A stretch of DNA of 64,000 bases, taken from positions 2,294,001 to 2,358,000 of the forward strand of contig OZ257257.1 in assembly GCA_965279705.1 (NCBI GenBank), in the 5' to 3' direction. Positions 55,542-64,000 of the stretch are shown in pieces (positions within the stretch are counted from its first letter, which is position 1; each line of letters opens with the position of its first letter). The stretch comes from Stagnimonas sp965279705 (GTDB taxonomy: Bacteria; Pseudomonadota; Gammaproteobacteria; Nevskiales; Nevskiaceae). A program made the position numbers and the translations under genes. The notes below the pieces were generated by a model that was given only the letters and a program-made list of their open reading frames with translations, did no database searches and was not told where the DNA came from.

Positions 55542-56104
55542 CCGGGGTGCCAGGCGCAGCTGGTGAGGTGGTCGTTCACCACGCCGGTCGCCTGTAGATA
55601 CGCATAGACAATGGTGCTGCCGACAAAGGTGAAGTCGCGCTTTTTCAGATCCTTGCTGAGCGCATCCGAGAGCGGCGTGGTGGCGGGCACGCCGCTATGT
55701 GTCGTCCAGTGGTTGAGCACAGGCTTGCCATCGACATGCCGCCATAGGTAGGCATCCAGGCTGCCCTCGCGCTCGCAAAGTTTGAGATACGCCAGCGCGT
55801 TGCGACGGAACCCGAACACCTTGAGGCGGTTGCGCACGATGCGGGCGTCCTTGAGCTTTTCTTCAAGCTCGGCATCGGTGTAGCGCGCGATGCGCTGGGC
55901 ATCGAAGCCATCGAACAACAGCCGGTAGCCCTCGCGCTTTTCGAGAATGGTGCGCCAGCTCAAACCCGCCTGCGCGCCTTCGAGCAGCAGCATCTCGAAC
56001 AGGCGCTGCTCGTCGTGGCAGGGTCGGCCCCATTCGTGATCGTGATAGTCGCGATATTGCGCCGTGCTCAGCGACCACGGGCAGCGCGAGGGCTCCGCGC
56101 TCAC
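55529..56104 (-). CDS. tag: DNA-3-methyladenine glycosylase I
   Basis: 191 residues from a GTG at 56104 that overlaps the dihydroorotase stop (GTGA). Removes 3-methyladenine from alkylated DNA. Family marks: RCPWSLSTAQYRDYHDHEWG (zinc Cys and His at the N-terminus), LFEMLLLEGAQAGLSW, GSTIVYAYLQATGVVNDHL, and the C-terminal SCAWHPGHAG with the other zinc ligands. The frame is open to 56593, but longer starts would read through dihydroorotase. Last gene of the minus-strand operon. Confidence 0.94.
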   Translation of the reverse strand: MSAEPSRCPWSLSTAQYRDYHDHEWGRPCHDEQRLFEMLLLEGAQAGLSWRTILEKREGYRLLFDGFDAQRIARYTDAELEEKLKDARIVRNRLKVFGFRRNALAYLKLCEREGSLDAYLWRHVDGKPVLNHWTTHSGVPATTPLSDALSKDLKKRDFTFVGSTIVYAYLQATGVVNDHLTSCAWHPGHAG

Positions 56105-57423
56105 TGGAAAATCAGGCGTTCGCCGAGGGGCTTGGGCAGCACCTTGTGGCCGTCGTAGGCGAGCACGCCATTGACCCAGGTTGCGGCGATAGAGGCCGGG
56201 AAGGTCATGCCGTCGAACGGCGTCCAGCCGCAGAGTGAGAGTACATCGGCGTTGCGCGCGTGGGTGGGCTTGTCGAGATCGACCAGCGTGAGATCGGCGC
56301 AATAGCCCTCGCGTAGAAAGCCGCGGTCCACCACGCCGAAGCGCAGCGCCGGGGCGTGGCAGACCTTCTGCACCACCTGCTCCAGCGTCAGCTCGCCGCG
56401 TGCGACCAGCGCGAATAGCACCGGCAGCGCGTACTGCACCAGCGGCAGGCCGGACGGCGCCTTCCAGAAACTCTGCGCCTTCTCCGCAATCGTATGCGGG
56501 GCGTGGTCGGTGGCGATGATGTCGATCACGCCATCGCGCACGGCCTTCACCAAGGCGAGGCGATCGACCTCGTTTTTCACCGCCGGGTTGCACTTGATCT
56601 GTGGGCCGCGGGTTTCGTAATCGCTGTCGTTCAAGAACAGGTGATGCACGCAGGCTTCCACCGTGATGCGCTTCTGCTCCAGCGGCTCAGCACTGAAGAA
56701 CTCCAGCTCGCGCGCAGTGGTGAGGTGCAGTACATGCAAGCGCGCGTTGTGCTTTTTGGCGAGGCCCACCGCCAGCTGCGTCGAGAGATAACAGGCTTCG
56801 TGGCTGCGGATTTTCCAGTGCTCGCTCCAGGGCACGTCCTCGCCATACTTCTCGCGTGCGACCGCCTCGTTCGCCTTGATGGTGGGCGTGTCTTCGCAGT
56901 GGGTGAGAATCGGCAGGCGGCTGTGCTCGAAGATGCCGTTGAGGGTGGCCGGGTCGTCCACCAGCATGTTACCGGTCGAGGCCCCCATGAACACCTTCAC
57001 CGCCGGTGCCTCACCGGGCATCAGGCGCTTCACTTCTTCGAGATTGTCGTTGGCACCGCCGAAATAGAAGGCGTAGTTGCCGAAACACTTGCCCGCCGCC
57101 AGCGCGTATTTGTCGGCCAGCACGGCGCGGGTGGTGGTGTTGGGGATGGTGTTGGGCATCTCCATGAAGCTGGTGATGCCACCGGCCACCGCCGCCGCGC
57201 TCTCGCTGGCGAGATGGCCCTTGTGGGTCAAGCCCGGCTCACGAAAATGTACTTGATCGTCAATCATGCCGGGCATCAGGAGCTTGCCCTTGGCGTCGTA
57301 GACCACGACACCTGCGGGTGCCGTGATCGAACCGGCAATCTTGGCGATGCGGCCGTTCTTGATGAGCAAGTCGCCTTGCACGATCTGGCCTTCGTTGATG
57401 AGGCGGGCATTGGTGATGAGCAT
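56101..57423 (-). CDS. pyrC: Dihydroorotase
   Basis: 440 residues. Cyclises carbamoyl-aspartate in pyrimidine synthesis. Amidohydrolase motifs: GKLLMPGMIDDQVHFREPG (two metal His expected; reads DDQVHFRE with one His shown, a DxH variant), SFMEMPNT, ILTHCEDTP, LHVLHLTTAREL, and DIIATDHAPHT. The composition matches the Xanthomonas-type dihydroorotase of about 445 residues. ATG at 57423 has AGGAG upstream; the frame is open to 57558. Overlaps tag by 4 bases and follows the PNPOx-like gene by 14 bases. Confidence 0.92.
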   Translation of the reverse strand: MLITNARLINEGQIVQGDLLIKNGRIAKIAGSITAPAGVVVYDAKGKLLMPGMIDDQVHFREPGLTHKGHLASESAAAVAGGITSFMEMPNTIPNTTTRAVLADKYALAAGKCFGNYAFYFGGANDNLEEVKRLMPGEAPAVKVFMGASTGNMLVDDPATLNGIFEHSRLPILTHCEDTPTIKANEAVAREKYGEDVPWSEHWKIRSHEACYLSTQLAVGLAKKHNARLHVLHLTTARELEFFSAEPLEQKRITVEACVHHLFLNDSDYETRGPQIKCNPAVKNEVDRLALVKAVRDGVIDIIATDHAPHTIAEKAQSFWKAPSGLPLVQYALPVLFALVARGELTLEQVVQKVCHAPALRFGVVDRGFLREGYCADLTLVDLDKPTHARNADVLSLCGWTPFDGMTFPASIAATWVNGVLAYDGHKVLPKPLGERLIFQ

Positions 57424-57437
57424 GAAGATTCCTCCAG

Positions 57438-58070
57438 TTAAGGGGCGAGCCACTGGCGCTGCCAATGATCGCCTGTCCAGTCGAAACGGGCACGGCGATG
57501 GCCGGATGCAGCCAGATACAACCACTCGATGCGACTCGCGGTAAAGCACAGCAGGCAAAAATTAGTGGCGCCGCTGTCATCGCCCGCCTCGCGTTGAAAA
57601 TCGGCATCGTCGGGTGCGCTAAGCGGGCTGCCCGGTGTTTGCGCCATGCGATAGCTGCGGCGGCTGTATTTGCGTGTGTCCTGCCAAGCCCGCTGCGCGC
57701 GCGCATCGCCATGATGGCTGCTGACAAGGCCGGTCAGCCTGAGCTGCACCTTGCTCGGCGTGTCGTAGGCCACCACCATGGCGCGTGGATCTTTCGCCAG
57801 CTCCAGCATCTTGCCGGTGCGCACATCGGTGTTGAAGCGCAGCTCGCGCGCCATGCGATCCACACCGCGCAACACGGCAACCCGTGCATCGGCGCTGCCA
57901 TCGAGTGCGGTGGTGGCAAGCACCGGCTGGTGAAAGGCGTTGGCGGCGTTGATGACGCCATCCTCCAGCAGACGCCAGCCTTCGGCGAGGCTTGCGTCGA
58001 GGTCGTCGTACAAAGTGGACTCGCGCCGCAGCGCTCGGGCAGGGTCAGGGTGCATGGCAGGCTGGTTCAT
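57438..58070 (-). CDS. PNPOx-like FMN-binding split-barrel protein
   Basis: 210 residues. FMN-binding split barrel of the pyridoxamine 5'-phosphate oxidase family: QPVLATTALDGSADARVAVL, LRFNTDVRTGKMLELAKDP and PSKVQLRLTGLV follow the family pattern, and a C-terminal YLAASGHRRARFDW closes the barrel. Sequence marks for true PdxH are weak, so it may be an Alr4036-type flavin oxidoreductase of unknown substrate. The ATG at 58070 overlaps the upstream gene stop by 4 bases. Confidence 0.82.
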   Translation of the reverse strand: MNQPAMHPDPARALRRESTLYDDLDASLAEGWRLLEDGVINAANAFHQPVLATTALDGSADARVAVLRGVDRMARELRFNTDVRTGKMLELAKDPRAMVVAYDTPSKVQLRLTGLVSSHHGDARAQRAWQDTRKYSRRSYRMAQTPGSPLSAPDDADFQREAGDDSGATNFCLLCFTASRIEWLYLAASGHRRARFDWTGDHWQRQWLAP

Positions 58071-58555
58071 CGGCTACGCGTCGGGGCGTAGGGGTCGCGG
58101 CATAGCTGGTGCAGCTCGGCAAAGGCGTTCATCAGCGGCGTTAGGTCTTCGCTGTCCATCACCAGCACCCGCGTGCGGGCCACACGTTGTTGGTCGGTGA
58201 CGTTGATGTTCTTGATGTTGTAGTCGACACAGGGTTCGCCAGCACGGCAATCGAACACGATCTCGCTGTTCTGGGTGCCGACTACGGTCGCCTTGGCAAG
58301 CGGGATGCGCTGCTGGAACAGATCGCCCAGCTCGGCCTCGCGCTGCACGGTCAGCTCGCAGCCGGCGCGGTCGAAGCTGTAGGTCCAGATCATGAACTGG
58401 CCGGTGCTCTCCCAGGCATCGCCCTCCTGCTTGCGCAGGGTTTCGAGGATGAAGCTCTGCGCATCGCGCCGCGCCTTGCTCGCGCCGCCACCGCCCCAGG
58501 CACAGAGCAGCGGCAGGGCCAGCATCAGCAACAGGGCATTACGGAGACGGCGCAT
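58067..58555 (-). CDS. Exported protein of unknown function
   Basis: 162 residues from the ATG at 58555, which overlaps the aminopeptidase end by 17 bases. Signal peptide RRLRNALLLMLALPLLCA then WGGGGAS. The mature part has two Cys pairs that could form disulphides (RAGCELTV, FDCRAGEPCVDYN, HQLCRDPY) and no family I recognise. The overlaps on both sides place it in the operon of aminopeptidase, PNPOx-like, dihydroorotase and tag genes. The frame is open to 58708 but the longer start has no signal peptide. Confidence 0.75.
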   Translation of the reverse strand: MRRLRNALLLMLALPLLCAWGGGGASKARRDAQSFILETLRKQEGDAWESTGQFMIWTYSFDRAGCELTVQREAELGDLFQQRIPLAKATVVGTQNSEIVFDCRAGEPCVDYNIKNINVTDQQRVARTRVLVMDSEDLTPLMNAFAELHQLCRDPYAPTRSR

Positions 58556-59585
58556 CGGCTTGGGCTTGCAGGGCTTGGAGTTGTTGCAGACGTTGAGCGG
58601 CATCGAGTTTGGCCAGAGCCTTGACCGCCGCATGGAAGCGCGGCCAGTCCTGCCCCTGTTGCTGGAACAACACGGCAAACGCAGGCCGCCACTGATGATA
58701 AAGGCCAAACGGTAGCAGCTTGGCGTTGTTCATCGGAGTGGCAAAGAAACGCTGGTAGCCGGGCCCTGCCTGCGCTTCGGTGGCGAGACGGTCGATGTCG
58801 GCCTTGAGCTGCGTGAACACTTCCGCCTTGCCGCTGCGCTTGCGGTCTTCCGTCACCGTGCTGGCGTACAGTGCGGCGAGCGTGGTGCGCGCCTGCAACA
58901 TGCGCTCGATGAACACCGCCTCGAAAGCGAGATCGGGTGGCAGTGCGGCCGGCAAGCCGCGCGCGAGCCGCCACTGCCGCAGGCCCTCCAGCTCGACGAA
59001 CTTGCCGTAGGACTCGTTGAACGCAGTCTCGTCCGGCACATAGGCCACCTGGTGCGCCAGCTCGTGGAAGAGTGTGGCGGCCAGACGCTCGTCGTCCCAC
59101 AGCAGCATGCTGGACAGCACCGGATCGTCGAACCAGCCCAGTGTGGAATAGGCGCTGACGCCACCGATGAAAGTCTCGTTGCCCAGACCTTCGAGCCGTG
59201 CGGCTTCGATCTTGGCGCGGGTCACGTCGTAGAAACCCTGATAGGCGACGCAGCCGGCGACCACGAAACAGTGCGTCACGGGTGTGAGCGACAGCTCCGG
59301 TGCGGCAAACACGTTCCACACCACAAACGGCCGGTGCAGCTCGCTGTATTCGGTATAGCTGCCGTTGTCCGGCAGTGCCAGCGCGTCGGAAGCAAAACGA
59401 CGGGCGGCCTGCACGCCTTGCAGGCGGGTTTTCAGGGTGGCGTCGGCGTTGGGGTCAGCGAGGATGTCCGCAATGGGCTCTCGCGCCTTGAGCACCGCCC
59501 AACCGCCGTGCAGCACATGCGAGTAATACGACACCGTCGAACATCCGCTGAGCACCAGCGACAGCAACAGCCCGCTAGCCCGCAT
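58539..59585 (-). CDS. Predicted aminopeptidase lipoprotein (COG4324)
   Basis: 348 residues. Lipoprotein signal SGLLLSLVLSGCST with a lipobox Cys at residue 15. A zinc-peptidase motif HELAHQ sits in AATLFHELAHQVAYVPDETAF, followed by NESYGKFVELEG with a downstream Glu as the likely third ligand. This is the predicted aminopeptidase family (PF10023), anchored in the envelope, substrate unknown. Starts inside the end of the DUF4124-like gene (11-base overlap). Confidence 0.85.
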   Translation of the reverse strand: MRASGLLLSLVLSGCSTVSYYSHVLHGGWAVLKAREPIADILADPNADATLKTRLQGVQAARRFASDALALPDNGSYTEYSELHRPFVVWNVFAAPELSLTPVTHCFVVAGCVAYQGFYDVTRAKIEAARLEGLGNETFIGGVSAYSTLGWFDDPVLSSMLLWDDERLAATLFHELAHQVAYVPDETAFNESYGKFVELEGLRQWRLARGLPAALPPDLAFEAVFIERMLQARTTLAALYASTVTEDRKRSGKAEVFTQLKADIDRLATEAQAGPGYQRFFATPMNNAKLLPFGLYHQWRPAFAVLFQQQGQDWPRFHAAVKALAKLDAAQRLQQLQALQAQADAPSP

Positions 59586-59976
59586 CGCATCCCACGCGGG
59601 TGCGCTGCTTCTCGATCTTCACCAGATTGCCCTGCGGGTTTTCGCCCGGCGGCGGCGGCAGGCTGCCGCTGATCTGCGCCAGGGCATCGGTTTTTTCGGT
59701 GTTGAGCAGGTTGCAGATCACCGTCTTGTTCCGTTGCAGGCCCACTTCGATGGGTGGCGGCTTGCTCACGGCGCGGGCGGCGGCGTTGTCCTGCCGGGCC
59801 GTGGGGGCGATACGGCGGGCGGCGTCCGGCACGTGCGATTTTTGCCGGAAGCCCTTCGCACAAGGCTTGTCCTGGATGCTCTGACGGTCGTTATCGCCCA
59901 CGCACAGCCAGATGTCGGCACTGGCTGCGCCGGGCAGCAGGCAGCTCAGGCACAGCAGGGTGACAGGTAATTTCAT
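59575..59976 (-). CDS. DUF4124-like periplasmic protein
   Basis: 133 residues with signal peptide KLPVTLLCLSCLLPGAASA. Directly after cleavage the segment DIWLCVGDNDRQSIQDKPCA has the pattern of DUF4124 (aromatic-x-C, then DxPC), a small domain of unknown role. The rest is Pro-rich and basic. First gene of the minus-strand operon; divergent from the lipoprotein gene at 60056, with 79 bases between their starts. Confidence 0.72.
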   Translation of the reverse strand: MKLPVTLLCLSCLLPGAASADIWLCVGDNDRQSIQDKPCAKGFRQKSHVPDAARRIAPTARQDNAAARAVSKPPPIEVGLQRNKTVICNLLNTEKTDALAQISGSLPPPPGENPQGNLVKIEKQRTRVGCDAG

Positions 59977-60055
59977 CTCTATGACAGTCTCGCAACAGAA
60001 TGAAGGCTCATCATCCGCGCGCATTAAATCAAATAAATACGGAGGAGACCCGTAA

Positions 60056-61876
60056 ATGAAGCGCAATTTCCTTGTGCTGCTGGCCGTTATGGCGCTGTGC
60101 GCCTGCGGTGAAAGCGGCGTCGATCCCTCCGCACCCGGAACTCTGGGCCCCAGCGGAGAGACGCTGCCGCCGCCCAAGGTGGCCGTCACCGAAACCCGCG
60201 CCGGTGCCGACCAGCATGTGGTGCTGGCCTCGCGCGTCGATGGCGTGGATGTGTCCTTCCAGATGTTCGAGCCGGACAACCTCGTTGCCGGCCAGACCTA
60301 TCCGCTGGTGCTCGAAGGCCACGGCTACGGCGGCGCACGCACCGAGACGCGCAGCGGCTTCATCGCCCGCCTGACGGCCGCAGGCTATTACGTGATCTCG
60401 ATCGACGAGCGCGGCTTTGGCGCCTCGGGCGGCACGGTGCGAGTGATGTCGCCGGATCAGGAAGGCCAGGATCTGGTGCAGATCCTCGACTGGGCCGAAG
60501 ACCTGCCGGGCTTGCGCCGTCGCAGCAATAACGAGATGTACGTGGGCAGCTATGGTGGCAGCTACGGCGGCATGTATCAGCTGCTGCTGGCCGGTGTAGA
60601 CCCCAAGCAGCGCCTGCGCGTGCTGGCACCCGACATCACGCCGCACGATCTCGTCTACGCGCTCAACCCCAACAACGTCATCAAGTCCGGCTGGGTGTTG
60701 GCGCTGGTGGCGGCGGGTGAAGCCAGCGGCGTCACCAGCATCCCCAGCGGCCAGATCCCGATGGGCACCAATCAGGACCCGGCCATTGTCGAAACGCTGG
60801 TGCAGGGCGCACTGAGCAATGTCTTCCCCGAAGCCGGCAAGGCCTACTTCACGTATCACAGCGTCAAGTATTTCTGTGAGGGCCAACCGGCTGCGCCGCA
60901 GAACTTCATGCTCGCCACCCCCGACCCGCTGCTGGTGCCGCCACGCCCCTACCCGGCGCTGGATGTGCTGGTCACGCAGGGCACGCGCGACGGTCTGTTC
61001 AATTTCAACGACGGCTTCAACAACTACAACTGCCTGAAAGACCGCGGCGGCGACGTGCGTTTCCTCACCCACGAAACCGGTCACATCCTGCCAGTGAGCA
61101 TCACCAACGTGCCAGGTGCTGAAGAAGGACTTGATCCGTTCTACGCAGCAATCACCGTACCCAATTTCGAGGACGCCGCCGGCGCCCGCGACTGCGGCTC
61201 ATTGGTGCTCGACGACGTGCAGTTCGCCTGGTTCCAGGAGAAGCTGCAATTCAAGAAGGGTGCCGTCGATACCGCACTGCCCATCGGCAAGTCGCCCTGC
61301 CTCAGCCTCGGCGCGGGCGATGCCGTCAGCGTGCCGGCGGTGAAGGTAGGCGGCACGCCCTTCCCCTTCGATCTGGCCACACCGCAGTTCAGCGGTGCAC
61401 TGGGCATTCTCGGTTCGGTGCTCGGTAACGGTGTGCGGGAGCAGCTGCTGTCGAATGTGCCCTTGATGACGGTCGGCGAGGCGGGCGGCGTGCTGGCCGG
61501 CGTACCGACGCTCGACATCGAACTCACCGGCCTGACGGGCCTTGAGATGCTCACCTGCCCGACGCCGCTTTCCATCGGTGCCTGCGATCCGATCCTGTTC
61601 CTGGCCATCGGTCACCGCAAGGCGGGCACCGAGCGTTGGGACGTGATCGACGACCAGATCACCCCGGTGCGCGGCTTCGGCGCACACAGCCTTCGCATGA
61701 ACGGCATCGGCGAGCGCCTGACTGCTGGTGACGAGCTGGCGCTGCTGATCTACGGCTTTCACAGCCAGTTCCCCATCACCTGGTCGCGCGATGTGTTCGT
61801 GCCGGCGGTGAACGTGAAGGGCAGCGTGGCGCTGCCTCTGCTCGGCGCGGGCGACATCATCAAGAATGGTGTCTAG
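60056..61876 (+). CDS. Lipoprotein alpha/beta hydrolase of the X-Pro peptidase/CocE type
   Basis: 606 residues. Lipoprotein signal with lipobox in VMALCACGES (Cys17). The alpha/beta core has EGHGYGGARTE, SIDERGFGASGGTVR and a nucleophile elbow GSYGGSYGGMYQ with the GxSYGG form of the S15/CocE group, followed by VLVTQGTRDGLFN (Asp) and LTHETGHILPV (His). The C-terminal half (about 380-606) fits the jelly-roll domain of X-Pro dipeptidyl peptidases. The protein would act in the periplasm or at the outer membrane as an esterase or acyl-peptidase; substrate unknown. Confidence 0.85.
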   Translation: MKRNFLVLLAVMALCACGESGVDPSAPGTLGPSGETLPPPKVAVTETRAGADQHVVLASRVDGVDVSFQMFEPDNLVAGQTYPLVLEGHGYGGARTETRSGFIARLTAAGYYVISIDERGFGASGGTVRVMSPDQEGQDLVQILDWAEDLPGLRRRSNNEMYVGSYGGSYGGMYQLLLAGVDPKQRLRVLAPDITPHDLVYALNPNNVIKSGWVLALVAAGEASGVTSIPSGQIPMGTNQDPAIVETLVQGALSNVFPEAGKAYFTYHSVKYFCEGQPAAPQNFMLATPDPLLVPPRPYPALDVLVTQGTRDGLFNFNDGFNNYNCLKDRGGDVRFLTHETGHILPVSITNVPGAEEGLDPFYAAITVPNFEDAAGARDCGSLVLDDVQFAWFQEKLQFKKGAVDTALPIGKSPCLSLGAGDAVSVPAVKVGGTPFPFDLATPQFSGALGILGSVLGNGVREQLLSNVPLMTVGEAGGVLAGVPTLDIELTGLTGLEMLTCPTPLSIGACDPILFLAIGHRKAGTERWDVIDDQITPVRGFGAHSLRMNGIGERLTAGDELALLIYGFHSQFPITWSRDVFVPAVNVKGSVALPLLGAGDIIKNGV

Positions 61877-61893
61877 CTGAAGTCGTGCCTCAT

Positions 61894-61928
61894 AAAAAAG
61901 CCCGCGTCGAAGGACGCGGGCTTTTTTT
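61894..61928. terminator. Bidirectional rho-independent terminator
   Basis: AGCCCGCGTC, loop GAAG, GACGCGGGCT, with TTTTTT on the plus side and an A-run before it that becomes T-rich on the minus strand. It serves the lipoprotein hydrolase (plus) and the dienelactone hydrolase (minus), which converge here. Confidence 0.92.
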
Positions 61929-61943
61929 GTTGCTGCCTAAAAG

Positions 61944-62840
61944 CTACTTCACGCCATGGTCCTTGAACCAGTCGTTGGCAAGACCCTGCGCATACTCGGC
62001 CGCACCCTTGTCGTAGGTGGGGCGGTAGTCGGCGTTGAAGCCGTGATCGACATCCGGGAACACCACGATCTCTGAGCCGGAACCGGACTTGGCCACTTCG
62101 CCGCGCATCTTCGCCACCACATCGGCGGTAATGTAGGTGTCCTTGCTCGCATACAGCCCCAGCACCGGCACCTTGATGCTCTCGCCGATGTCGATCGGGT
62201 CATTGGCCTTGATGGGCGACTTCATGCCGCTGAGCAGGCCGTAGTACGCCACGCCCGCTTTCACTGAAGGGTTGTGGTTGGCATACAGCCACACCGTGCG
62301 GCCACCCCAGCAGTAGCCGACCATGCCGAGTTTCTTGGTGTTGGCCTTGCCGCTCGCCTTGGCGAAGGCGACGGTGGCATCGAGGTCGCTCATCACCTGC
62401 GCGTCCGGCACCTTGCTGACCACTTCACTCAGGATCGCGCCAATGTCGGTCATCTTCGACACATCGCCCTGGCGCGCGAACATCTCGGGCGCAATCGCGT
62501 AATAGCCCATCTTGGCGTAGCGGCGGCACATGTCCTTGATGTGTTCGTGCACGCCGAAGATTTCCTGAATCACCAGGATCACCGGAAAGTTGCTGCCCTT
62601 GGTCGGCAGTGCGCGATAGGCCGGCACCTTGCCGTCGGCGACCGGGATGCTGACTTCGCCTGCGATCAGGCCATTGCTGTCGGTGGTGATGGCAGCGGCT
62701 TCCACCGCGCCGCTGGCCAGCGCAAAGCCGGTGGCCAAGGTGCTGACCATGAACTCGCGGCGCGAGAGGCCGCTCTTGGGTGTGGCGGGCTGGGCGTTTT
62801 GAAAGTCGATGGCCTTGAGGCCGTAGTCCATCACATGCAT
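61944..62840 (-). CDS. Tat-exported dienelactone hydrolase family protein
   Basis: 298 residues. Twin-arginine signal in SRREFMVSTLATGFALASG, so export in a folded state is likely. Core: VILVIQEIFGVHEHIKDMCR (oxyanion), nucleophile elbow MVGYCWGGRTVWL with Cys, YASKDTYIT (Asp) and FPDVDHGFNADY (His): the Cys-Asp-His triad of dienelactone hydrolase. ATG at 62840 with AAGGA upstream; the frame is open to 62957. Substrate unknown; many such proteins act on lactones or esters from aromatic breakdown. Confidence 0.9.
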   Translation of the reverse strand: MHVMDYGLKAIDFQNAQPATPKSGLSRREFMVSTLATGFALASGAVEAAAITTDSNGLIAGEVSIPVADGKVPAYRALPTKGSNFPVILVIQEIFGVHEHIKDMCRRYAKMGYYAIAPEMFARQGDVSKMTDIGAILSEVVSKVPDAQVMSDLDATVAFAKASGKANTKKLGMVGYCWGGRTVWLYANHNPSVKAGVAYYGLLSGMKSPIKANDPIDIGESIKVPVLGLYASKDTYITADVVAKMRGEVAKSGSGSEIVVFPDVDHGFNADYRPTYDKGAAEYAQGLANDWFKDHGVK

Positions 62841-62965
62841 GGGTTGATCCTTTGAGAGGGTGGCAAATGAGCGTGCGCGAGCAGCGTCGCAGGCTAGCTG
62901 CAAGAACGCAGAGGGTGAAGCTTTGGACGCAGCAATTCCTTGACCGATACCGTGCAATTTTTTGA

Positions 62966-64000
62966 TCAGTCCTGCGTCCAGCGGAACACCAGCGCGCCGA
63001 CGGCGGTGAACACCACCGAGCAGGCGATGAGCACGAGCAGCGGCGTCAGTACCGCCGCACTCTCAAGCCCTGCGCCGTCGAGCATGACCGCACGCGCGGC
63101 GTTGAGCAGATGGGTGAGCGGGAACAGTTGCGCGGCCCAGAGCACTGCCTTGGGCACGCCATCGAGCGAGAAGAACACGCCGGAAAGCACCATCATCGGC
63201 CACGACAGCAGGTTGAGCAGACCGCCTGCCAATTCTTCGGACGTGACGCGCGCGCTGATGACCAGACCCATGGCAATCATCGAGTAGGCACCCACCGCCG
63301 TGATCAGCGCCAGCAGCCAATAGCTGCCCTCCATGCGGTAGTGCAAAAACAGATTCGAGCCGATGAAGACGACGGCAGTAACCGTGAGGGTGATGACCAA
63401 CCGCGACAGCAATTGCGCAACGATGAACTCACCCGCCGTCAGCGGCGTGGCGTTGAGGCGCTTCAGATAGCCGCTCTTGCGATAGCGCACGATCACATAG
63501 CCGGTGCCGAACAGGCAGGAGAACATCAGGTTCACGCCCAGCACGCCGGGCGCGGCCCAATCGACGTAGCGGATGCCTTCGCCGCCTTCTTCAACCCGCG
63601 TCGCGTCTGTCGAGGTGCCATTGGCGAGGTTGCCGCTGCCCTTGAGTAGCGCCTCCACTGCCGCACCCTTTTGCGAGGCCGGATTGACGAAATAGCGCGC
63701 GGGCGTCTGCGTGAAATCGATGGCGAGATCGATGCGATGGCGTGCGACTTTCTTGCGCGCCGTCGCTTCGTCCACCTCGGTGTAGAACTGCACGCCGGGC
63801 GCGGCAGCCACCGGGTGACTAGCGGTTTCCAGCGTCAATCCCTGTGGCATCAGCACCGCCACCTTGAACAGGGGCTGCGGCGGGCCGGAAAAAATCCAGG
63901 CGAAGCTGACGACTGCGACGAGAGGAAAGGCGAAGTTCCAGCCCAGCGCCGAGCGGTCGCGCAGAAATTCCAGGCTGCGCGCCCAGGTCATTGCGCCCAT
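62966..64000 (-). CDS. ABC-2 type transporter permease (5' end at window edge)
   Basis: 344 codons are visible, reaching the last base of the window, so the true start may lie further upstream. N-terminal helix (WNFAFPLVAVVSFAWIFSG), a large extracytoplasmic loop, then five or six membrane segments (APGVLGVNLMFSCLFGTGYV, LLSRLVITLTVTAVVFIGSN, YWLLALITAVGAYSMIAMGL, LLNLLSWPMMVLSGVFFSLD, LTPLLVLIACSVVFTAVGAL). This is the ABC-2 exporter layout of the YhhJ/DrrB-like type; its ATPase partner is expected just outside the window. Confidence 0.88.
   Translation of the reverse strand: MGAMTWARSLEFLRDRSALGWNFAFPLVAVVSFAWIFSGPPQPLFKVAVLMPQGLTLETASHPVAAAPGVQFYTEVDEATARKKVARHRIDLAIDFTQTPARYFVNPASQKGAAVEALLKGSGNLANGTSTDATRVEEGGEGIRYVDWAAPGVLGVNLMFSCLFGTGYVIVRYRKSGYLKRLNATPLTAGEFIVAQLLSRLVITLTVTAVVFIGSNLFLHYRMEGSYWLLALITAVGAYSMIAMGLVISARVTSEELAGGLLNLLSWPMMVLSGVFFSLDGVPKAVLWAAQLFPLTHLLNAARAVMLDGAGLESAAVLTPLLVLIACSVVFTAVGALVFRWTQD

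Noticed and set aside
55529..56593. Tag frame extended to 354 codons
   Set aside because: The extension lies in the dihydroorotase gene in another frame; GTG at 56104 fits Tag length.

Overview
The window is a GC-rich (about 63-65% by eye), densely packed chromosomal segment of a Gram-negative pseudomonad-type bacterium (Pseudomonadota, beta- or gammaproteobacterial). The pilT-pilU pair divergent from a YggS-type PLP protein, the hrcA / nadK-recN block, feoAB with a small Cys-rich FeoB partner, DUF2970, DUF1302/DUF1329 proteins and a Xanthomonas-like dihydroorotase all fit this; a finer placement cannot be made from the sequence alone. About 54 protein genes, one tRNA and no IS element, prophage or CRISPR array were seen. 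No gap between genes exceeds 300 bases.

Region 1 (1-3.7 kb): pilU (cut by the window edge) and pilT on the minus strand, then yggS, rpiA and a DUF4399 protein on the plus strand. Region 2 (3.75-14.85 kb): the most distinctive part, a compact carrier-protein pathway. It holds a holo-ACP synthase, a free-standing carrier protein, an acyl-CoA-dehydrogenase-like flavoprotein, an aaRS-like amino acid:[carrier protein] ligase, a fused double alpha/beta hydrolase, a one-module NRPS (degenerate C, glycine-like A, T), a split version of the same hydrolase pair, a second (Sfp-type) phosphopantetheinyl transferase and an SDR oxidoreductase. The genes abut or overlap, so this looks like one biosynthetic operon for a small aminoacyl- or peptidyl-derived product that I cannot name.

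Region 3 (14.85-24.8 kb): a low-GC orphan gene, a secreted protein, hrcA divergent from nadK-recN-mutS (mutS carries an in-frame palindromic repeat), DUF445, DUF2970 and DUF2505 genes. Region 4 (24.9-31 kb): the envelope proteins DUF1329 and DUF1302 flank a UbiB/ABC1-like kinase and a small helical protein. Region 5 (31-37.9 kb): feoA-feoB-Cys-rich protein under a probable Fur site, an orphan prpF, SRPBCC and alpha/beta hydrolase genes, a YpfJ-type zinc protease and tgt.

Region 6 (37.9-48.9 kb): an 8.5-kb cyclic beta-glucan synthase gene with a divergent small membrane protein and a membrane-anchored SGNH esterase sits between queA and tgt, which are usually adjacent. A candidate small RNA with CU-rich loops lies beside tgt. 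Region 7 (48.9-55.5 kb): tRNA-Leu(CAA), a NUDIX hydrolase, an MBL-fold hydrolase, cysS and two consecutive hybrid sensor kinases without an output domain. Region 8 (55.5-60 kb): a tightly overlapping minus-strand operon (DUF4124-like, aminopeptidase lipoprotein, secreted protein, PNPOx-like, dihydroorotase, tag). Region 9 (60-64 kb): a lipoprotein of the X-Pro peptidase/CocE hydrolase type, a Tat-exported dienelactone hydrolase and an ABC-2 permease that reaches the window end.
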